DNA from: Pseudomonadota bacterium
Lineage (GTDB): Bacteria; SAR324; XYD2-FULL-50-16; JAHJRI01
Reading direction: 5' to 3'
Assembly (NCBI GenBank): GCA_022360105.1
Contig: JAKSDL010000092.1
Coordinates: forward strand, 1 to 12,725
DNA length: 12,725 nt
Of the stretch, positions 7,988 to 12,725 are shown piece by piece. Every line of letters starts with the position of its first letter. Position 1 is the first letter of the stretch. The notes under the pieces are model-generated. The model saw only the letters and a list, made by a program, of their open reading frames with translations. It did not search any database and had not been told where the DNA came from. Made by a program: the position numbers and the translations under genes.

Positions 7988-8353
7988 TCAATCGGAACGG
8001 CCTGATTGCATATCCTGGATGATCTTGCTGATTTCCCGCACATAGGCACATTCACATTTAACAGGACAACTATTTAACATCCTCATGTCGATACAATAAC
8101 CCGGGCAATCTTCGCTGCGAGCCTTTCTTTCCTCATAATAAGGTCCGTCATACAAGTTTAAAAACAGTGCAGCTTCGACTGCTAACGTGGAAAAGCAGTG
8201 TTCAACATTGTGGGTGAAAAAGAAGATTCCATCCTCTAATTGGTTAAGATTTGCCATGTAACCATTCATTTTTAATGACAGGTCGTTGATAAAGGATTCC
8301 TGTGTTGGCCATTCCATTTTACAATTTGGACAGGTTTTAAATACTTTTGTCAT
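7988..8353 (-). CDS. Cysteine-rich protein of unknown function, last gene of a three-gene operon
   Basis: I do not recognise a named family for this 121-residue protein. It has eight cysteines in a pattern that suggests metal or iron-sulfur binding: C8-PN-C11 near the N-terminus, H48-x3-H52-C53 in the middle, C83-PGY-C87, and C96-PVK-C100-E-C102. No signal peptide or membrane helix is present, so it should be cytoplasmic. Its ATG overlaps the stop of the gene before it (ATGA at 8350-8353), the usual mark of translational coupling, and a GGA lies seven bases ahead of the start. The C-terminal CECAYVREI segment looks well constrained and should be a good search anchor. It could be a metal sensor, an electron carrier or an adaptor; the sequence does not decide. 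Confidence 0.85.
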   Translation of the reverse strand: MTKVFKTCPNCKMEWPTQESFINDLSLKMNGYMANLNQLEDGIFFFTHNVEHCFSTLAVEAALFLNLYDGPYYEERKARSEDCPGYCIDMRMLNSCPVKCECAYVREISKIIQDMQSGRSD

Positions 8354-8640
8354 GTTTCATCCAATTTCAAAGTACCTTTCTCATTTGATAGACCAGTCAC
8401 CTCTTTGAACAAACTGTAAACCTCAAATGGTTGTTCCCGCTTTACCTGTACCACGGCTTTCTCACCTGACCCAACCAATAGTGCCCCAACTTTCCGATGT
8501 AACTCCCTATTTATAGCTATGATTGCTTCATCTTCCATCATCAAGATTCTTTTTGATGCCTGATCGGTTAACAAAGAGTTGAGAGTGGATTTGTCCTGAA
8601 TGGACTCGGATGTCATCATATTCCGGGGTAAGTTTCCCAT
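8350..8640 (-). CDS. Small protein of unknown function, middle gene of the operon
   Basis: A 96-residue protein with no cysteine, no signal peptide and no membrane helix; I recognise no family. It is predicted mixed helix and strand, with a charged central stretch (ASKRILMMEDEAIIAINRE) and a more strand-like second half (GALLVGSGEKAVVQVKRE). It begins two bases after the stop of the ferritin-like gene and its last four bases overlap the start of the cysteine-rich gene, so the three are almost certainly translated from one message. The ribosome site AGGG sits seven bases upstream, inside the end of the preceding gene. A start at the internal ATG codons eight or nine residues in is possible but has no better site. 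It may be a partner of its neighbours rather than an enzyme. Confidence 0.8.
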   Translation of the reverse strand: MGNLPRNMMTSESIQDKSTLNSLLTDQASKRILMMEDEAIIAINRELHRKVGALLVGSGEKAVVQVKREQPFEVYSLFKEVTGLSNEKGTLKLDET

Positions 8641-8642
8641 GT

Positions 8643-9152
8643 TTAATCCCTAAGTCGAAACGGATAGAGTTTTCTTAGACTATGGCTTTCAAACATTCTT
8701 CCAATTCTAGCCAGTTTGGCCTGGTGAATTGTAATCTCCTCAATCACAAAATCACTGAACTTTGACTTTGCCATTGCTCCAATAGGAAACAAATTTAATA
8801 TGGCATTTAATTCGTTGTATTCAATATCGTTTGCATACAAGTAGGCATCATTCAAATCGCTGATCCTGGCTATCCATTTATGATCAGTCAGGCTTGGAAT
8901 CACGTTCACAGTCCGTAATTCATGCCGCAACAATTGTTCGTTTCGAAGCTGGTTTAAATAAAGCGGTTTGATACGATTCAGGTCAGCCATATGCTTGACT
9001 TCATCGTCTCGAAGTTGAAGCCAATAAGCGGAGACTTCAGGAGATTCCGAGAATCCCCGGACAAAAATATCATAGCACCGGAAGGCAGCTTTTTTGCAGC
9101 GGTAAGCAAGATCAAAAACCTCTACAACCGGTACCAGCAGAGAAGGCGACAT
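8643..9152 (-). CDS. Ferritin-like (rubrerythrin-type) helical-bundle protein, first gene of the operon
   Basis: A 169-residue, nearly all-helical soluble protein. Four helices can be drawn at about 10-32, 38-62, 98-120 and 128-152. The second carries D50-E51-V-K-H54, the ExxH motif of di-iron ferritin-like proteins, preceded by SPEVSAYWLQLRDDE, typical rubrerythrin-style spacing; the third has E111 and E114 and the fourth E138, E139 and H143. The Glu expected in helix one is not where it should be: the aligned position is Cys19 or Lys20. The fourth-helix spacing (ExxxH) is also off. So the fold looks ferritin-like but a standard di-iron centre is doubtful. Ribosome site AGGA lies six bases before the ATG. 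It leads the coupled operon with the genes at 8350-8640 and 7988-8353. Fold assignment is inference from motif and helix pattern. Confidence 0.78.
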   Translation of the reverse strand: MSPSLLVPVVEVFDLAYRCKKAAFRCYDIFVRGFSESPEVSAYWLQLRDDEVKHMADLNRIKPLYLNQLRNEQLLRHELRTVNVIPSLTDHKWIARISDLNDAYLYANDIEYNELNAILNLFPIGAMAKSKFSDFVIEEITIHQAKLARIGRMFESHSLRKLYPFRLRD

Positions 9153-9196
9153 GTTAATTCCTGTCTTAATAAATAGCTAACCTGAATACTTGCAAC

Positions 9197-9225
9197 ATTT
9201 TATCATAAACGCTCCCTCAATACAA
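9197..9225 (-). promoter_or_regulatory. Candidate promoter of the three-gene operon
   Basis: On the minus strand TTGTAT (9220-9225) and TAAAAT (9197-9202, five of six to consensus) are separated by exactly 17 bases, about 45 bases ahead of the ATG at 9152. The -35 matches only three of six. It is the best hexamer pair in this spacer, and placement fits; AT-rich sequence makes chance matches common. Confidence 0.35.
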
Positions 9226-9432
9226 TTTGTGATTGACGAAGCCATATTACAAAATACCTAATAAAAACAATTAATTGAAATGAAAAATGTAAAATAAATG
9301 TCATACCTATCATATTCCATCTCTTTAGATTTCCATCTAAAAAATCTCCAATCTAATCCATTTTAATAGGTTTTTATCAATTATTGTAAAGTATGTTCAG
9401 GAACAAAATTGACATTATTCATCGTAATAATG

Positions 9433-9493
9433 CCACAATACCGGCAGACCTTCAATAAGAGAAATCCTTTGACCATTTAATCCACAATGCCGG
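9433..9493. repeat. Near-direct repeat CCACAATRCCGG, two copies
   Basis: CCACAATACCGG at 9433-9444 and CCACAATGCCGG at 9482-9493 differ at one base, with start points 49 bases apart. The same area also has ACCGGCA (9440-9446) facing TGCCGGT (9488-9494) as an inverted pair. The GC-rich cores stand out from AT-rich surroundings, which suggests sites under selection rather than drift. Confidence 0.4.
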
Positions 9494-9623
9494 TCTAAAA
9501 TGTCTCCTTTATGGCTACTGTTGTCCGTAACCGTATAATTCGCCCTGAATGTCTGAACTTAAAAGGTAAATTACTTCAACAAATAAACCGATCCACTTCA
9601 AATCATTTACTTTCAAAAATGAT

Positions 9624-9651
9624 GTCAATAAAGTTCAAAAGCTTTATTGAC
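9624..9651 (+). promoter_or_regulatory. Perfect 10-bp palindrome next to promoter-like hexamers
   Basis: GTCAATAAAG (9624-9633) is the exact reverse complement of CTTTATTGAC (9642-9651), with an eight-base centre. The right arm overlaps TTGACT (9647-9652), and TATAAT lies at 9672-9677. The 19-base spacing between hexamers is longer than ideal. As drawn, a plus-strand transcript would have a leader of over 300 bases before the chemoreceptor start. A dimeric regulator binding the palindrome would block or modulate this promoter; that is inference. Confidence 0.4.
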
Positions 9652-9835
9652 TTAGTTAATCGTAAAATTGCTATAATAAAAATACAGACTTTTATTAGCC
9701 AAGGATTTTATAAAAGCATTCAATAGGCACAATGTTTTACTCTATTTGACGATTTTTTAATTAATATTTAATAAATTGAATGACATAGCAATGGACAACT
9801 TATTTTTGATAAACCACTGCCATCAAGTTTTTTGC

Positions 9836-9879
9836 TAATCCGGAATTTATGATTTACATAATTCGGTATTTATGATTTA
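9836..9879 (+). repeat. Tandem direct repeat (19 of 21 identical, 23-base period)
   Basis: The 21-base units at 9836-9856 and 9859-9879 share TAAT-Y-CGG-W-ATTTATGATTTA and differ at two positions only. The 23-base period is close to two helical turns, so a protein reading both would sit on one face of the DNA. They lie 120-160 bases before the chemoreceptor ATG, and a TAGAAT (-10-like) at 9878-9883 touches the second copy. Confidence 0.5.
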
Positions 9880-9917
9880 GAATAGAACTGAATGTTTCTT
9901 TTATTGGAAGAGAAACA

Positions 9918-9995
9918 GCGGGGAGACACCAGACAATGAGGTTTGGTGGCGGGCAACTTTATGAGGTCAGTTGAACCTTAAACTGCGGGGAGACA
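9918..9995 (+). repeat. Duplicated GCGGGGAGACA element with a 12-codon leader frame
   Basis: GCGGGGAGACA occurs at 9918-9928 and again at 9985-9995, where its GGGGAG is the ribosome site of the chemoreceptor gene (four bases before the ATG). The first copy is followed ten bases later by ATG at 9936, opening a 12-codon frame (MRFGGGQLYEVS) that stops at 9974. CAGTT (9968-9972) can pair with AACTG (9981-9985) just ahead of the ribosome site. This could be a translated leader, two GGA sites for a CsrA-type regulator, or a local duplication. Confidence 0.4.
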
Positions 9996-9996
9996 T

Positions 9997-12222
9997 ATGA
10001 AAGTGTGGAAAGAGTTTAAAATTGGATCAAAGATTTTAATGGGGTTTGGAGTGGTTTTGTTATTGCTGATCATAATCACCCTGGCATCTTATCTTGGACT
10101 ATACAGGACGATCGGGCTAAGTTCTACGGTCATGGACAACAACAATAAATCCATTCTGACACTGCAGCGTGAAATTGATCATTTGAAATGGGTGTATGAG
10201 CTTGAAGAATTGTTTGTGAATGACGAGGTTAAAGAAGTCACCGTGCAAACCGATCATCGCCTTTGCGCCATGGGGAGATGGCTGTATGGTGAGCATATTC
10301 ATGATTTTATTAACGGTGATGCAGAGCTGCAAAAGCTGGTGGAAGCTATCAAGATTCCTCATGAGCAACTGCATGCATCAGCCATTAAAATTGATACCAC
10401 CTATGTCGATTTTGACCAAACCCTGGAACCTCTCCTTTATGACAATTGGATCAAGCATCTGGAATGGATAAAAAAACTTGATTATGCCCTGGGCAGGGGT
10501 GAACCCTTTACAGGCAATTTAAACCCCAGGGAATCTCAACTTGGAATATGGTTATACTCATTCAAGACCGAAAACCCTGAATTAAAAGATCTCGTAAAGC
10601 GTTGGGAGGCACCCTATGAACAGCTTCATCAAATTGCCACAAGGGTGAATTTAGCAATTGAAAGGAAAGAATTAAGAAATGCCCGGGCACTTCATGAGTC
10701 TGAATTTTTACCAACTGCTAATGAATTAAAGACCATTTTCAATCAATCCATAGATTGGATTCACAATATTGAAGCTAAGCAATATCAGGCAACAGAGATT
10801 TTTGAAAAAGAAACGATTCCTGCGTTAAAAAGTGTGCAAGCAGATTTTCTGAAAATAAGAAAACGAACCATGGAATTAGCCTCTCAAGCCGACAATGAAA
10901 TGGACACCGGTCTGATAATCGTTTTGGCTGCCATTTCTATAGTTGCTTTGATGGCTATTATTGGAGCTGTGTTGACAGCAATAAAAATGACCCGGGGGAT
11001 TACGGGTCCAATTACAAAACTTAAAAATTACACGGAAGAAGTTTCGATCGGAGATTTATCCAATACTTTTGAAACCGATCTACGTGATGAAATCGGTATG
11101 TTGGGGGGCTCCATGAACCAAATGGTTTCAGATTTGAGTAACATGGTTGATGTAGCTGAACAAATCGCCGGTGGCGATCTGACTGCCTCTGTATACGTTA
11201 GATCTGATAAGGATGCCCTGGGCAAGGCGCTAAAAGATATGGTGGAAAAGCTGAGTGCCATTATCCAGCAAATAAGTATTTCGGCCAGTGAAGTAGCGGC
11301 AGGTTCCGAACAACTCTCTTCTGCCTCGCAATCGATGAGTCAAGGGGCTACCGAGCAGGCGGCTTCTGTCGAGGAGATATCCAGCTCTATAAATGAGATT
11401 GCCTCTCAAATGCAACTGAACGCTGAAAACGGCGAACAGGCCAATAATCTGGCAACGCTTACTCAAAAGGATGCGGAAGAGGGAAACAAGCAAATGAACG
11501 AGATGGTCTTGTCCATGGAAAGGATTACCAATTCCAGCAATGACATTTCGAAAATCATTAAGGTCATCGATGAAATAGCCTTTCAGATTAACCTGTTGGC
11601 TTTAAATGCAGCGGTTGAAGCTGCCAGGGCTGGAAAATACGGGAAAGGTTTCGCGGTGGTAGCAGAGGAAGTCAGGAACCTTGCCAGTCGCAGTGCTAAG
11701 GCTGCCAGTGAGATTTCAGAAAAGATATCCGTATCGGTTGGTCAAGTGGGAGAAGGTACTATCGTCGTTGATAAGACTGCTGAATCACTTAAAAAGATGA
11801 TTACTTCGATTGAAAAAATCGCCGATATTGTCGGCGAAATCAGCACTGCTTCCAAAGAGCAGGTAACCGGCATAAAAGAAGTTACAAAAGGCCTGGAGCA
11901 AATCGATCGTGTGACGCAGCAAAATTCCGCCCATGCTGAAGAGAGCGCTTCATCAGCCGAAGAGTTGTCGGCACAGGCCATGCTTTTGAACCAAACCATT
12001 GATCAATTCACCACCAGCAAAGAGAGTATTGAGGCAACACCACAGATTACTCATACAACACGGGATTCAAAGATATTGTTGGAATCGACTCAACCTGCAG
12101 CAGATGTGGAAGACCCAGAGCCCAACCTCGAATCGGTTAAGGACCAGGTCAGTGTAAAACAGCAGAAACAAAGAAAAACCATTCATCTGGATGAAGATGA
12201 TTTCGGACAAATTGTCCATTAG
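9997..12222 (+). CDS. Methyl-accepting chemotaxis protein with tandem CZB-type sensor domains
   Basis: A 741-residue chemoreceptor. Membrane helices at about 13-35 and 304-329 enclose a periplasmic region with two consecutive domains of the CZB (chemoreceptor zinc-binding) type. The first has the full ligand set H62, C90 (CAMGRW), H122 and H126 (PHEQLH). The second keeps H154 and H211 but has Ser180 in the Cys position (SQLGIW) and Tyr207 in the first paired His position (PYEQLH), so it probably cannot bind zinc the same way. A helical stretch (215-300) follows. Two HAMP modules (about 332-380 and 381-425) connect to the signalling domain, whose tip is around 527-565 (INLLALNAAVEAARAG, GKGFAVVAEEVRNLA). 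The tail is variable and ends in HLDEDDFGQIVH, without a standard CheR-binding pentapeptide. The GGGGAG ribosome site decides the ATG. No other chemotaxis gene is adjacent. Redox, zinc or hypochlorite-type stimuli are known for CZB proteins; the stimulus here is inferred. Confidence 0.95.
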   Translation: MKVWKEFKIGSKILMGFGVVLLLLIIITLASYLGLYRTIGLSSTVMDNNNKSILTLQREIDHLKWVYELEELFVNDEVKEVTVQTDHRLCAMGRWLYGEHIHDFINGDAELQKLVEAIKIPHEQLHASAIKIDTTYVDFDQTLEPLLYDNWIKHLEWIKKLDYALGRGEPFTGNLNPRESQLGIWLYSFKTENPELKDLVKRWEAPYEQLHQIATRVNLAIERKELRNARALHESEFLPTANELKTIFNQSIDWIHNIEAKQYQATEIFEKETIPALKSVQADFLKIRKRTMELASQADNEMDTGLIIVLAAISIVALMAIIGAVLTAIKMTRGITGPITKLKNYTEEVSIGDLSNTFETDLRDEIGMLGGSMNQMVSDLSNMVDVAEQIAGGDLTASVYVRSDKDALGKALKDMVEKLSAIIQQISISASEVAAGSEQLSSASQSMSQGATEQAASVEEISSSINEIASQMQLNAENGEQANNLATLTQKDAEEGNKQMNEMVLSMERITNSSNDISKIIKVIDEIAFQINLLALNAAVEAARAGKYGKGFAVVAEEVRNLASRSAKAASEISEKISVSVGQVGEGTIVVDKTAESLKKMITSIEKIADIVGEISTASKEQVTGIKEVTKGLEQIDRVTQQNSAHAEESASSAEELSAQAMLLNQTIDQFTTSKESIEATPQITHTTRDSKILLESTQPAADVEDPEPNLESVKDQVSVKQQKQRKTIHLDEDDFGQIVH

Positions 12223-12256
12223 AGCTTAACTCGTTTGCCCGTTTCCTCTTTCTTTT

Positions 12257-12511
12257 TCATGTTTTTTTTGATGGAGGATGCGACATTTTCATATAAATAC
12301 CGCCTGATTCAAGCTCATCAAGCATTTGATTAAGTCTTTTCTCCTTTGTCTCTTTGAGTATTGCCTGGTTGATCCAACCGATGTAATCGTTTTGTTGATA
12401 TGCCGGACGTTGTTTATAATCATTCATCAAACCACGCTCTTCAATAGCCCGTTTCACATAGTCCGGCATTGGGTGAATTTGCCTCTTAAGACCTGGTTTT
12501 TTATCTGCCAT
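12257..12511 (-). CDS. YdeI/OmpD-associated (OmdA-like) small protein, second copy
   Basis: An 84-residue soluble protein. MPDYVKRAIEERGLMNDY, then AYQQNDYIGWINQA, then KETKEKRLNQMLDELESG fits the YdeI/OmpD-associated helical module, in the same order as the protein at 7570-7842 (start helix, aromatic-rich W segment, ET..KR helix), but with low identity and without that protein's cysteine tail; here the end is YMKMSHPPSKKT. I chose the ATG at 12511 (MADKKPG) because GGAG lies five bases upstream; an ATG at 12538 would add nine residues. It converges on the chemoreceptor gene with only 34 bases between stops, and no clear terminator hairpin is seen there. The function of this small-protein type is not established. 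Confidence 0.82.
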   Translation of the reverse strand: MADKKPGLKRQIHPMPDYVKRAIEERGLMNDYKQRPAYQQNDYIGWINQAILKETKEKRLNQMLDELESGGIYMKMSHPPSKKT

Positions 12512-12594
12512 TCGTTCTCCGTTGTCGGCAGCCAACACGATTCTGAGTCTCAGCGCCAGCCATCAGTTTGAGGATTTTACTATAAACAATCACT

Positions 12595-12725
12595 TTACCG
12601 GGCCGTATATCCGCCGTCTATGGAATGAACACTCCCGGTCATGAAAGCTGCCCGCTCACTTAACAGGTAGGAGACCAAATCCGCAACTTCTTTCCGGGTA
12701 GCAAGCCGCTTCATTGGATGCAGGC
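12595..12725 (-). CDS. Short-chain dehydrogenase/reductase, C-terminal end (cut by window edge)
   Basis: The minus strand encodes 43 residues running in from beyond the window edge and ending at a TAA (12595-12597). The sequence HPMKRLATRKEVADLV, then YLLSERAAFMTG, then IDGGYTAR is the standard C-terminal end of classical NAD(P)-dependent short-chain dehydrogenases (FabG-like): the 'P..R..t..EvA' segment, the 'LLS..A.f.TG' helix-turn and the closing 'DGGyta'. The catalytic Ser-Tyr-Lys and the cofactor loop lie outside the window, so the substrate cannot be told. The stop is 83 bases upstream of the start of the neighbouring OmdA-like gene, on the same strand, so the two could share a transcript. 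Confidence 0.9.
   Translation of the reverse strand, partial: LHPMKRLATRKEVADLVSYLLSERAAFMTGSVHSIDGGYTAR

Larger units (their letters stand above)
9153..9996. other. Long AT-rich divergent spacer, rich in repeats
   Basis: About 840 bases separate the minus-strand operon from the plus-strand chemoreceptor gene. An ATG frame at 9511-9726 (71 codons) has no ribosome site and a composition typical of AT-rich noncoding DNA, and I reject it. Structure seen: TTTAGAT/ATCTAAA hairpin at 9324-9341; a near-direct repeat CCACAATRCCGG at 9433-9444 and 9482-9493; a perfect palindrome at 9624-9651 beside promoter-like hexamers; a 19/21 direct repeat at 9836-9879; and a duplicated GCGGGGAGACA before the chemoreceptor. 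The spacer is far longer than two promoters need. Confidence 0.5.

Noticed and set aside
9511..9726. 71-codon plus-strand frame in the AT-rich spacer
   Set aside because: No ribosome site before the ATG, residue composition typical of translated AT-rich DNA, and it runs through the 10-bp palindrome; nothing supports translation.
9823..9849. FliA (sigma-28)-like promoter for the chemoreceptor: TCAAGTTT then 11 bases
   Set aside because: The first box matches seven of eight bases, but the second (GGAATTTA) matches GCCGATAA at only about three of eight.
9911..9996. c-di-GMP (GEMM) riboswitch in the chemoreceptor leader
   Set aside because: The conserved GEMM core and paired stems are absent; only GGGGAGACA repeats and one 5-bp stem are seen.
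1..12725. CRISPR array, tRNA, rRNA or insertion sequence
   Set aside because: No regularly spaced repeats, no cloverleaf with a recognisable anticodon arm, no rRNA signature and no transposase motif were seen.

Overview
The window reads as a chromosomal segment of a free-living, sensory-rich Gram-negative bacterium. A marine or sediment Desulfobacterota (Desulfobacterales-like) host is the best guess. The reasons are a chemoreceptor with two consecutive CZB-type domains outside the membrane, a bacterial GH3-type adenylate-forming enzyme, a lipoprotein alkaline phosphatase, a large PAS-rich hybrid kinase, moderate GC content and AT-rich spacers. This is inference from protein style only. No rRNA, tRNA, CRISPR array or insertion sequence was recognised.

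Layout. Bases 1-329 hold the 5' part of a GH3-like gene (minus strand, cut by the window edge). Bases 330-745 hold no gene I trust. Bases 746-2113 encode a PhoA-family alkaline phosphatase with a lipobox (minus). A 470-base spacer with two inverted repeats follows. Bases 2584-6084 encode a hybrid histidine kinase: eight-helix membrane sensor, GAF-like region, three PAS domains, HisKA, ATPase and receiver (minus). After a 330-base spacer comes an Fpg/Nei-type DNA glycosylase (6423-7322, minus), then a small YdeI/OmpD-associated-type protein (7570-7842, minus). Bases 7988-9152 form a tight three-gene minus-strand operon: a ferritin-like helical protein, a small unknown protein and a cysteine-rich protein. 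An AT-rich spacer of about 840 bases, full of repeats and palindromes, leads into a plus-strand chemoreceptor gene (9997-12222). It is followed by a convergent second YdeI/OmpD-associated-type gene (12257-12511, minus) and the 3' end of a short-chain dehydrogenase gene (12595-12725, minus, cut).

How the genes work together. The window is mostly independent units rather than one pathway. The kinase and the chemoreceptor are both membrane sensors, but no cheA, cheW or partner regulator lies beside them. The only clear co-translated unit is 7988-9152, and its function is unknown. It is the best candidate here for an undescribed system. The second most interesting item is the chemoreceptor: one CZB-type domain has all four metal ligands and the second has lost two. 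The spacer upstream of it carries a 19/21 direct repeat, a perfect 10-bp palindrome next to promoter-like hexamers, and a duplicated GCGGGGAGACA element, the second copy of which is the ribosome-binding site.
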